44,766 bases of DNA from Gemmata massiliana (GTDB lineage: Bacteria > Planctomycetota > Planctomycetia > Gemmatales > Gemmataceae). Every line of letters begins with the position of its first letter. The first letter of the stretch is position 1. Where the stretch lies: the NCBI GenBank assembly GCA_000531095.1, contig HG799475.1, positions 1 to 44,766 of the forward strand, given 5' to 3'. Under the pieces are notes generated by a model. The model was not told where the DNA came from and ran no database searches. It worked only from the letters and a program-made list of their open reading frames with translations. Below, piece by piece: positions 35,930 to 43,590 of this stretch. Made by a program: the position numbers and the translations under genes.

Positions 35930-36595
35930 TTATCGGCTCGGATTGGGGGCGTCCAACTTCGGAAGCTCGCGCCGCGAGCCGAGCATTTCGGGTTTCACTT
36001 TCTCCAAGTAGCTGACCAGAACGCCGAGCATCGCCCCTTCGACGAGTACAACGGGAACGTGCGCGAGCAGAACCAACTGCGCGAGTCGCTCCCAATTATC
36101 CTTTCCGCCAAAAAGTAACACGAGGAAGTTCAGAATCACCGCGCCGGCTACGGCTCCCCCTCCGAGGAGCACGCCGCGAACGAACGCGGGCACGCGCAAC
36201 TTGCGGAGCACGGGGTACAGCGCGCCCGCGGCGAGTGCCGGAATGCCCACGATGCAGGCGTTGATGCCGAGGGTGGAGTACCCGCCGTGTTGGAGCAACA
36301 GGTACTGGAGTGCGAGGCCGATCGCGATCGCGATCGGTGCCCGGCGCCCGAGCACGACCCCCACAAGACCGTTCAGGATGAGGTGAACACTCGTGGGAAG
36401 CACACCGAGTTTGATGTGGACGCTGGACGCGACGAAGAACGCGGCCGTGAACACGCCGATACGCGGGATCTCTTCTTCGCGCACCTTCCACATCGCGAAC
36501 GCGAGCATCAGCGCCAGGCCAACGAATCCGGACGCCAACCACGCGGTCGCGAGCGCGCCGTCCGACAAGTGAACGGCGAAGAGGGGTACGTGCAT
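35930..36595 (-). CDS. cbiM: CbiM-type energy-coupling factor transporter permease
   Basis: This 221-residue membrane protein has about six membrane spans. Its N-terminus MHVPLFAVHLSDGAL keeps His2, which with the amino terminus binds the metal ion in CbiM/NikM proteins, although the usual MHIPDGFLS is changed. Further family-like segments are SVHIKLGVLPTSVHLILNGLVGVVLGRRAP, LQYLLLQHGGYSTLGINACIVGIPALAAG and AHVPVVLVEGAMLGVLVSYL. It probably imports cobalt or nickel. The partner genes (CbiN/CbiQ/CbiO) are not in the window, so it either works with distant partners or is divergent. GAAGG lies four to five bases before the ATG. A nested inverted repeat lies upstream of it. Confidence 0.87.
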   Translation of the reverse strand: MHVPLFAVHLSDGALATAWLASGFVGLALMLAFAMWKVREEEIPRIGVFTAAFFVASSVHIKLGVLPTSVHLILNGLVGVVLGRRAPIAIAIGLALQYLLLQHGGYSTLGINACIVGIPALAAGALYPVLRKLRVPAFVRGVLLGGGAVAGAVILNFLVLLFGGKDNWERLAQLVLLAHVPVVLVEGAMLGVLVSYLEKVKPEMLGSRRELPKLDAPNPSR

Positions 36596-36607
36596 GTCGC
36601 CTTCAGT

Positions 36608-36848
36608 GGAACGCGGGCCTCACCCGCGAGTCAGGGCCTTTGGTCTCGTTTCGAGTTCGTCGTAATGGGCAAACGAGCCGCGACCGCAAGGGAGCGGAGC
36701 CGTGGCTCCCTGTGTGGGAATGGCACCGGTAGCATTGTGCTTCCTGCTCCCTTGTGGTTGCGGCTCGCCATACGCAAACCGAAATAGCTCCGGGCGATTT
36801 TAGTTACCCGGAGCACGCATTCAGCGGGTGGTGACCCGCGCTCCACGA
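36608..36848. repeat. Nested inverted repeats, possible MITE-like element upstream of cbiM
   Basis: The outer ends GTGGAACGCGGGCCTCACCC (36608 onward) and, in reverse complement, GTGGAGCGCGGGTCACCACC (ending near 36846) resemble each other. Inside, 36674-36695 (GAGCCGCGACCGCAAGGGAG core) and 36746-36767 are inverted copies matching at 19 of 21 core positions. Within that, GGAGCC and GGCTCC form another stem near 36696-36709. The gap contains no gene. This layout fits a non-autonomous transposable element or a structured leader. Confidence 0.6.
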
Positions 36849-36852
36849 AACT

Positions 36853-39800
36853 TCACTTTCCACCCACGACCGCGACGCGCGCGGGCGACTTCTCCACGTC
36901 GTCCAACTCAATCCGAACGTCTTCGGTCGCGCGCTTCGAGCGGTCGATGAGGATCGTTACCGTTTGCACGCCGGTCTTGAGATCGAGAACCGTTTCCGGC
37001 TTCGGCTCGATCGGCGTGTTGCCCACGTACACCGTCAAGCCCGCGACTGAATTGAACTTCAGTTTCGCGGCCCCGGCGGTAGTAACGTCGAGTTGGAAAC
37101 GCAGCACCGTTTGCGGAGCGGTATCGTTCCACACGGTGAACTTCGGTTGCTCCGCGAGCGGCAGATCGCCCGATACCTTCGAGTACGCGGGCGCCCACGA
37201 GAACGAGTTTTCCGCTTCCGCGGCGGCCGACACGCGGGCGCGCCGGAAGGCGTTCAGATTCGCATTCGTCGGCTCGATCACCTGCCAGCGCCGGACGACG
37301 CGGGCCTTGCTCGGGGCGTAAGCCCCGCCGACCTTGCCGAGTTCCGAGATGTACCGCACGAGGTCCGTGAAGTCCTGCTTGGTGAGCTGGTCCGTCAACC
37401 CTTCGGGCATGAGGGACTTGGTGGACTTCGTGCGCTCGGCGATGTCCTTCACCGGGATCGTGATCTCCTTATCCTCGGCCGTGCGGAGCACGAGCACCCC
37501 GTTCCCTTCTCGCACCTTGATCCCCTGAACGACCTGGTCCTCGGTCGTGACGATCCGCGTTACGTCGAAACCCTCTTTGATCGCCTTGTGCGGTAACAGG
37601 AGCGAATCGACGACGTAGTCGGCTTGGGCACTGGCCCCGATGCTGGTGAGGTCCGGGCCGACTTGCCCGCCGGCGCCGCCGTAGGCGTGGCACGCGAGGC
37701 ACTGGAGTTCCTTGCGGCGGTACACCGCTTCTCCGCGTGCCGCGTCGCCCGTTTTGAGCGCGTCCGCGGCGAGCGCTTTCACCTCTGCCTCGGTCGGCGG
37801 TTTGCGAGCGGCCGTGAGGTCGCCGGCCTTCGTGAGCGCTGCGGTCAGGTCGTCGGCCGGTTGGCCCGCGGCGCGAACCGCCTTCAGACCGATCTTCGCG
37901 ACGTCCGCCGGGAGCTTCTTGTCCGCGAGCGCCTTGGCCAGAACGGTCGCACCACCCCTCCGGTTGACGAACGCCGCGAACAGGTCGATCAGCGCTTCGT
38001 CCGGCTTGGCGTCCGGGAGGAACTTCGCGGTCTCGGTTGCGGCTACGGGTGTGTCAAGCGCGGCGAGGGCCACGAGTGCGAGTCGGCGCACGTCCGGCTT
38101 TTGCTCCGCGCCACTGAGCTTCGTGATGAACGTTTTTGCACTCGCGTCACCGAACAGGGCAAGCCCTTCCAGTGCTGCTGCACGGTCGACCGGATCGACG
38201 GCTTTTTCGGACTTCGCAATGCCCTCCAGGGCCGGGCGCAGTCCGCCGACCTTCCATAACCCCGCGAGCCGCAGGGCCGAGCGCGACGCGGGCCGCGTTT
38301 TGCTGTCCGGTTGGGTGTTGATCTCGTCAATGACCGCGTGGAGCTGGTCGGCGTTTTTTGGTGCGGCGACCTTTCGTGTGCGGACCGCGTCTTCCAGTGC
38401 GAGGAAGAGGGCGTTCCGCTGGTCCGCGCTCACGCCGGTATCACGGTCCGCGTGGGCGAACACTTTGCCCAATTCTTCCGACCCGCCGATCTGCGCGAGC
38501 AGCAGGTACAGTCCGTGAACGTTCTCCTTCGGCACTTTGCCCGAATCGATGAGCGCGAGAACCGGCTTCACGGTGTCCTTGTTGCCGATCGCGTTGAGCG
38601 CGAACGCGAGCTTCTTCGCGTCCCCACCGAAGGTGAGTTTGCCGCTCTTGAACTCGGGGAGCCAGTACGGTTCGAGTTCGCGCACGGTCAGCCACAGCGA
38701 GTAATCGAGGATGCGGTCCATCGGCTTATCAAGGACCGTTAGAGCGAGGGCCGCAGACGCGGGGTGTCGGATGCCGGCCAGCGCGCGAACGGCTTCCATG
38801 CGAACCCGCGGGTGAGAGTGCGCGCAACTGGCCGCGATCATTGACACCTTCCGGTCATCGCGAACGCCAGATTCGGCCAGTATTCGGGTCGCGAGGGCCG
38901 CAACCTCTGGCTGAGGGCAGTGCTGTAGTCCCGTCAGTAAATCGAACGTGGCGTGAGTCGCCTCCCGTGCGTCGGGTGGCAACGTGGCAACGGCTCCAAA
39001 AGCTTCGTAGAGCCGAAGCGCTTCGAGTAGCAGGCGGTAATCGGGCGAATTAGGTTCGGCGTGCTTTTTGACCCATTTTTCCAGCTCCGGCAGCACCTTT
39101 TCGGCGCCGCGTTCTTTGAGCACGCGCTTCGCTTGTTGGCGCGTCCACTGTTCGGGCGATTTCAGTTGCTCCAGCAGTTCGGGGATGCTCGCGTCCACGA
39201 GCTTCGGCTTCTTCACGAGGTCGCGGCCCTTCGCGGTCACGCGCCAGATGCGGCCGTGCGTGTGGTCGCGGCGCGGGTCGCGGAAGTCCACTTCGCCGTG
39301 CTGGATGATCGGGTTGTACCAGTCCGCAATGTACAGCGCGCCGTCCGGCCCCATCTTCACGTCGATCGGGCGGAACGCGGGGTGGTTGCTCTTGATGACT
39401 TCCGTCATCTCTCGCGCGGCGAACGTGCTGCCGTCCTCTTGTAGCTTGAACCGGCACACGCGGTGCCCGCGGAAGTCGTTGGTGACGACGTCGCCCTGCC
39501 AGTCGTCCGGGAAGTGCCGGCCCGAGATCACTTCGAGGCCGCAATATTTCGGCGAGCCGGGGTTCATCCCGTGCAGCAGCCGTTGCGCGTGCGGGCCGAC
39601 GGACGTGAGGTAGTAGCCGCCCGGGATCGCGTGGTTGATTCCCTCACCGCCGGCGCCGTCCGTTGCGAGAGACTGCCCGTACTTGTCGAAGGCGTGGCCC
39701 CACGTGTTCACCCAGCCGCGGGCGAAGACGTCGAGTTCCGTCTTGTCCGGGTTGTACCGCCAGATGCCGCCCGCGTTCAGGCGCTTCACGCCGCTCGGCG

Positions 39801-40362
39801 TTTCGACGTGGCTGTGAATGTAAATCGACTGGTTGAAGTACAGTCGGCAATCCGGTCCCCAGCGGAACGTGTGGATGATGTGGTGCGTGTCTTCGGTGCC
39901 GAACCCGCTGAGCAGCACCTTCCGCTTGTCAGCCTTGCCGCCGGGCTTGCTCGCGCTCAGGTGAACGAGTTCGGTGCTGTTCGCGACGTACACGCCGCCG
40001 TCACCGGGTTCGAGCCCGGTCGGGATGAGCAACCCGTCCGCGAACACGGTGGTCTTGTCGGCCTTCCCGTCGCCGTTCGTGTCTTCAAGGACGATGATCT
40101 TGTCGTTCGCCTTCTCACCTGGCTTGATCTGCGGGTAGATCTCGCTCGACGCGATCCACAGCCGCCCCTGCGGGTCGAAGTTCATCTGGATCGGCTTCGC
40201 CAGCAGCGGGTCCGCCGCGAACAGGCTCACCTCGAACCCGGGCGCGACGGTGAACGTCTTGCGCTCCAGTTCCGGGTCCGGGTCGGGCACCTTCGCGTCG
40301 TTTTGTGCGAACGCCAGTGAGGGCGAGAGCAGAAGTAGTAGCGAGAATGTGTATTGGCGCAT
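36853..40362 (-). CDS. Giant exported TIGR02604-type dehydrogenase/HEAT/cytochrome c protein
   Basis: This 1169-residue exported protein starts with a signal peptide (MRQYTFSLLLLLSPSLAFAQ). The N-terminal beta-propeller of the membrane-bound dehydrogenase family TIGR02604 reads FTVAPGFEVSLFAADPLLAKPIQMNFDPQGRLWIASS, LEDTNGDGKADKTTVFADGLLIPTGL, FGTEDTHHIIHTFRWGPDCRLYFNQSIYIHS and GPDGALYIADWYNPIIQHGEVDF. About 450 residues of HEAT-like helical repeats follow, then a cytochrome c domain with the heme motif LQCLACHAYGGAGGQVGPDLTSIG (TIGR02603-type, ending LMPEGLTDQLTKQDFTDLVRYISELG). A C-terminal beta domain ends the protein. Such proteins are typical of planctomycetes; substrate and electron partner are unknown. 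I chose ATG 40362 because the signal peptide begins there. It is downstream of the SGNH gene. Confidence 0.94.
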   Translation of the reverse strand: MRQYTFSLLLLLSPSLAFAQNDAKVPDPDPELERKTFTVAPGFEVSLFAADPLLAKPIQMNFDPQGRLWIASSEIYPQIKPGEKANDKIIVLEDTNGDGKADKTTVFADGLLIPTGLEPGDGGVYVANSTELVHLSASKPGGKADKRKVLLSGFGTEDTHHIIHTFRWGPDCRLYFNQSIYIHSHVETPSGVKRLNAGGIWRYNPDKTELDVFARGWVNTWGHAFDKYGQSLATDGAGGEGINHAIPGGYYLTSVGPHAQRLLHGMNPGSPKYCGLEVISGRHFPDDWQGDVVTNDFRGHRVCRFKLQEDGSTFAAREMTEVIKSNHPAFRPIDVKMGPDGALYIADWYNPIIQHGEVDFRDPRRDHTHGRIWRVTAKGRDLVKKPKLVDASIPELLEQLKSPEQWTRQQAKRVLKERGAEKVLPELEKWVKKHAEPNSPDYRLLLEALRLYEAFGAVATLPPDAREATHATFDLLTGLQHCPQPEVAALATRILAESGVRDDRKVSMIAASCAHSHPRVRMEAVRALAGIRHPASAALALTVLDKPMDRILDYSLWLTVRELEPYWLPEFKSGKLTFGGDAKKLAFALNAIGNKDTVKPVLALIDSGKVPKENVHGLYLLLAQIGGSEELGKVFAHADRDTGVSADQRNALFLALEDAVRTRKVAAPKNADQLHAVIDEINTQPDSKTRPASRSALRLAGLWKVGGLRPALEGIAKSEKAVDPVDRAAALEGLALFGDASAKTFITKLSGAEQKPDVRRLALVALAALDTPVAATETAKFLPDAKPDEALIDLFAAFVNRRGGATVLAKALADKKLPADVAKIGLKAVRAAGQPADDLTAALTKAGDLTAARKPPTEAEVKALAADALKTGDAARGEAVYRRKELQCLACHAYGGAGGQVGPDLTSIGASAQADYVVDSLLLPHKAIKEGFDVTRIVTTEDQVVQGIKVREGNGVLVLRTAEDKEITIPVKDIAERTKSTKSLMPEGLTDQLTKQDFTDLVRYISELGKVGGAYAPSKARVVRRWQVIEPTNANLNAFRRARVSAAAEAENSFSWAPAYSKVSGDLPLAEQPKFTVWNDTAPQTVLRFQLDVTTAGAAKLKFNSVAGLTVYVGNTPIEPKPETVLDLKTGVQTVTILIDRSKRATEDVRIELDDVEKSPARVAVVGGK

Positions 40363-40387
40363 GAGTGAGAGGGTGGTTGTGTCGGGC

Positions 40388-40522
40388 GAACCCGGCCCGC
40401 AAGGGCCGCGGTTTGTGTGTGCTTGGGGCGCGGGCGAATGCGTGTCGGGTGGTTGGCCGTTGTGGTGGGCGAAGTACCCACCGTAGTGGGTGAAGTACCC
40501 GCGGCCCTTGCGGGCCGGGTTC
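40388..40522. repeat. 24-base perfect inverted repeat between the SGNH and cytochrome genes
   Basis: GAACCCGGCCCGCAAGGGCC and on (40388-40411) is the exact reverse complement of 40499-40522. The 87-base centre contains an inner stem ACCCAC-CGTA-GTGGGT (about 40477-40492). The element fills most of the 169-base gap between two same-strand genes. It is either a MITE-like insertion or a transcript structure separating the two messages. Confidence 0.8.
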
Positions 40523-40531
40523 ACCGGGCGG

Positions 40532-41476
40532 TCACTTGCTCAGCGACTTCCGGATATTCGCGATCTCCTCTTCGGCCTTCGCGATGAACGGGTCGAACTC
40601 GACGATTTCCTTCGCGTTCTTCCCCTGTTCGTGTTTGCGGAACCCGAACAGGTACGTCTCGTTCTGCGGGCGCCACTTGTTGAAGAACTGCTCGTTCTTC
40701 GCAATGATCGCCTGGCGGAGCGGTTCGAGCTTTTCTTCGCTCACAACCGTTCCCGGTTGCGCCAAACTGTTCGTGAAGAACGGAGTAAATTGCTTGTATC
40801 CGGCTTCGGTCAGGTGGATGCCGTTATCCGTGAACGGACCCGCAGAACGGATGTTCTGAAAATCGCGGAACAGATCTACGAACGAGATCCCGCGCTTTTC
40901 CGCTATCGCTTTGATCGCCCCGCTGTAGAGCGCGAGTTTATCGTTGAGTGCCTTCGGGTCCGGGAGACTCGTGGACTTTTCGACGGGAATTGGTGTGAAC
41001 AGAAACACGCGCGCGTTGGCGGGTTTGAGTGAGTCGAGCAACTTTTCCAGTCCCTTCTCGAACTTCGGTAACCCTTCTTTGCCCTCGAATGCTTCGTTCG
41101 AGCCGAAGTTCACGAAGATCACGGTCGGCTTGAGTTCCAGTGTGAGCGACACCATGCGCTCGTAGCCCTTCGCGGCATTGTCGAAGCCGGCGCGGGCGTC
41201 GCCGAACACGGTGTCGCCGCTCCAACCGAGGTTGCGAACGGTGATGTTCTTGTCCGCGTTCGCGGCGATGAGCGCCGTTTCCCAGTAACCGTAGCGCTGC
41301 TCGCGCTCGACGAGCGTGTTACCGAGCCACACGATCCGGTCGCCGTCTTTGAGGCCGAACGATTGGGGCGGGTTCGCGGGTTGGGCGGGTTGTAAGTTGA
41401 GGCCGGGCGTACTGACGAATCCGGGCGAGAGAGATTGCGTGCCGAGGAGTATGGCGAACGCAGTGGAGAGGAGCAT
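40532..41476 (-). CDS. SGNH/GDSL-like hydrolase family protein with altered catalytic block I
   Basis: This 314-residue protein has a signal peptide-like N-terminus (MLLSTAFAILLGTQSLSPGF) and the SGNH fold: block I DRIVWLGNTLVEREQRYGYWE, block II NLGWSGDTVFGD, block III VIFVNFGSNEAFEG and block V SAGPFTDNGIHLTEAGY with the Asp-x-x-His pair. Block I of active enzymes is GDS; here it is GNT (residues 52-54), so the Ser nucleophile is Thr and the neighbouring Asp is Asn. Family knowledge suggests loss or change of esterase activity. A C-terminal helical extension is rich in Lys and Glu. The ATG at 41476 has GAGGA seven to eight bases upstream. It is divergent from the phosphatase gene at 41626 and precedes the cytochrome gene. 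Confidence 0.85.
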   Translation of the reverse strand: MLLSTAFAILLGTQSLSPGFVSTPGLNLQPAQPANPPQSFGLKDGDRIVWLGNTLVEREQRYGYWETALIAANADKNITVRNLGWSGDTVFGDARAGFDNAAKGYERMVSLTLELKPTVIFVNFGSNEAFEGKEGLPKFEKGLEKLLDSLKPANARVFLFTPIPVEKSTSLPDPKALNDKLALYSGAIKAIAEKRGISFVDLFRDFQNIRSAGPFTDNGIHLTEAGYKQFTPFFTNSLAQPGTVVSEEKLEPLRQAIIAKNEQFFNKWRPQNETYLFGFRKHEQGKNAKEIVEFDPFIAKAEEEIANIRKSLSK

Positions 41477-41625
41477 TTGGGGTTCCTCGTGGGGTGGGGG
41501 TTGGGTCAAGATACGTCTCGCGGTCGCGGTTGACACGCCCGCGCGGTTGTGTATTAGTGTCGCACTCGTTTTCGACACGCTCCCGCACCGGCGGGATCAC
41601 GGTTCCCGCTACAGCAGGCCACGGG

Positions 41626-42300
41626 ATGCGGATCGTATTGCAGTGGGTTCTCGGTGCGGTCGTGGTGGTGGTCGTTCTCGGCCCGCCGGTCGCGCTGTAC
41701 CGCGCCCATTACATCCACGCGAAGCGGTTCCGCGAGGTCGAACCGGGCAAACTCTACCGGTCCGGACAGATGACCGCCAGTGGATTCCGGGAGTACATCG
41801 AGCGCCACGGAATCAAGACCGTGGTGAACCTCCAGCACGAGGAACCCGACCCGCTGCTGCCGGACAACTGGCTCGGCAAGGGAAAGGTGCGCGAGAGCGA
41901 GCTGTGTAAGGAACTCGGCGTGGGGTACAAACTCATCACGCCCGACATTCTCCCGCCCGGCAACACGCTCGAAATGGAACCGCCGGCCGTGAAGGAGTGG
42001 ATCGCGCTGCTCGACGACGAGAAGAACTACCCCATTCTGTTGCACTGTAAGGCCGGATTGCACCGCACCGGTCGGCTCACCGCGATCTACCGGATGGAGT
42101 ACCACGGGTGGTCGACGGGCGAAGCCCTGCGCGAGTTGCGCGCGAACGGGTACGGGTTCGTCGCGGCGAGTGAGGGCGACGAGTTCGTGATCCAGTTCAT
42201 CCAGAACTACAAACCGCGATCGAGGAACGAGCGCCTGACGGCCGGAGCCGCGTGTCAGGTGATTGAGGGGGCGCTGGGCGCCGGAGGGCCGCGCCCGTGA
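41626..42300 (+). CDS. Membrane-anchored tyrosine/dual-specificity phosphatase (second paralogue)
   Basis: This 224-residue protein starts with a membrane helix (MRIVLQWVLGAVVVVVVLGPPVALY) and then the same fold as the product of 24597-25187: FREVEPGKLYRSGQMTASGFREY, IKTVVNLQHEE, and the P-loop ILLHCKAGLHRTGRLTA (HCKAGLHR, C-x5-R). A VIQFIQNYKPRS segment matches the LREYKPRS end of the paralogue. A Pro/Gly-rich tail of about 25 residues is extra. It removes phosphate from an unknown target. The stop codon TGA overlaps the ATG of the LptF/LptG-like permease gene (sequence TGATG), so the two are translationally coupled. It is divergent from the SGNH gene. Confidence 0.88.
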   Translation: MRIVLQWVLGAVVVVVVLGPPVALYRAHYIHAKRFREVEPGKLYRSGQMTASGFREYIERHGIKTVVNLQHEEPDPLLPDNWLGKGKVRESELCKELGVGYKLITPDILPPGNTLEMEPPAVKEWIALLDDEKNYPILLHCKAGLHRTGRLTAIYRMEYHGWSTGEALRELRANGYGFVAASEGDEFVIQFIQNYKPRSRNERLTAGAACQVIEGALGAGGPRP

Positions 42301-43400
42301 TGACCGCTATCGACCGCATGTTCCTGATTACGTTCGTTCGGTCCTACCTGATTGTGCTGGTCAGCTTGATCTCGCTGTTCATCGTGATCGACCTGTTCAC
42401 GCACCTCGACGCATTCGTGAACAAGCCGGGCGGGTTCGCGGCGTCCGTCCGGCACATCACGACGTACTACGGGAACCGCGTACCGGAATTCTTTGACCTG
42501 CTGGGCAACTTCATCACGCTCATCGGGGCCACGTTCACGGTGGCCTGGATGCAGCGGAACAACGAACTGCTGCCGCTCCTGTCCGCGGGCGTGCCGACGC
42601 GCCGGGCCGTGCGGCCGGTGCTGCTCGGTGCGGCCGTTACGCTCGCCCTCGGGCCGCTGAACCAACAGTTCGTGATCCCCGAAGTGGCCGACCAGTTGAC
42701 GATGCAGCGCGACGACCCAAACCAGGCGAAGGCCCAGGCGCTGATGGGCGCCTACGACGCCAGCGGCATCCACTTCGAGGGGTTCGCCGGGTACCGCAAA
42801 GAGCTGAAAGTGGACCGGATGTGCGTCACGTTCCCGGAGACTTCGCCCAGCGGGATGCTGCACCTGTTCGCCGAGAAAGCGCACTTCATCCCCAAGAACG
42901 GGGACGACCCGCTCACCGGGGGATGGCTCCTGACTCAGACCACGCCCGAGTCGTTCGAGGGTGATCTGCCGACCAACCTCACGGTGCTGGGTACCAGTCG
43001 GTTCTTCGTCAAAATTCAGGACGCGGACTACGACGCGGTGTGCCGCGGGGGGGCGTGGTTCGTCTACGCATCCACCACGGAACTGCGCTCGATGCTCATC
43101 GATCCGGAACCGCGGCGCCGGGGGAAAATGGCCGTGCTGTTCCACACCCGCATGACGCGCCCGTTCGTCGGGATGCTGATGGTGGTGTTCGGGATGGCGG
43201 TGATCCTGTGGAACCCGAACCGGCACGTCATCATCAGCTCGGGCCTGTGCCTCGCGATCTCCGCCACGGTGTTCCTGTCCACGATCGCGTGTAAGTATCT
43301 GGGAGACCAGGACGTGCTACCCGCGGCGCTGGCCGCGTGGCTCCCCGTCATCGTCTTCGGTCCGCCCGCGCTCGTCGCGCTCGACTCCGTTCACACGTAA
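42300..43400 (+). CDS. LptF/LptG-family permease
   Basis: This 366-residue protein belongs to the YjgP/YjgQ family of lipopolysaccharide export permeases. It has N-terminal helices (MFLITFVRSYLIVLVSLISLFIVIDLFTHLDAF), the family element NFITLIGATFTVAWMQRNNELLPLLSAGVPTRRAVRPVL, a periplasmic beta-jellyroll (about residues 120-260), and three C-terminal helices (FVGMLMVVFGMAVILW, ISSGLCLAISATVFLSTIAC, ALAAWLPVIVFGPPALVAL). In diderm bacteria LptF and LptG move LPS from the inner membrane with LptB, LptC and LptA. No other lpt gene is in the window. The ATG at 42300 overlaps the phosphatase stop, and a GTG at 42297 is a less likely start. A strong hairpin lies after the stop. Confidence 0.92.
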   Translation: MTAIDRMFLITFVRSYLIVLVSLISLFIVIDLFTHLDAFVNKPGGFAASVRHITTYYGNRVPEFFDLLGNFITLIGATFTVAWMQRNNELLPLLSAGVPTRRAVRPVLLGAAVTLALGPLNQQFVIPEVADQLTMQRDDPNQAKAQALMGAYDASGIHFEGFAGYRKELKVDRMCVTFPETSPSGMLHLFAEKAHFIPKNGDDPLTGGWLLTQTTPESFEGDLPTNLTVLGTSRFFVKIQDADYDAVCRGGAWFVYASTTELRSMLIDPEPRRRGKMAVLFHTRMTRPFVGMLMVVFGMAVILWNPNRHVIISSGLCLAISATVFLSTIACKYLGDQDVLPAALAAWLPVIVFGPPALVALDSVHT

Positions 43401-43413
43401 TTCTGTCGAATGA

Positions 43414-43472
43414 CGCACTGTCTCAGCACGAATATGCTTGGTTTTCCGGCGAATTCGTGCTGAGACAGTGCG
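43414..43472 (+). repeat. 20-base perfect inverted repeat downstream of the permease gene
   Basis: CGCACTGTCTCAGCACGAAT (43414-43433) pairs exactly with 43453-43472 around a 19-base loop, 14 bases past the stop. It could end the phosphatase-permease transcript. The long perfect arms and the large loop look more like a mobile hairpin than a classical terminator; no T run follows. Confidence 0.8.
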
Positions 43473-43590
43473 CTCGCCTATCGCACGATAGCCCACATTC
43501 CGCGGAAATGTTGCCGTGAGTCGAACGAGTCGCGTGCCGTGCGGACAGGCTGACGTGACCGTCATGACGAAGCCCGACTAAGGTACACCG

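Noticed and set aside
36596..36852. A cobalamin riboswitch upstream of cbiM.
   Set aside because: The conserved B12-box and core elements were not found; the structure there is better explained by inverted repeats.
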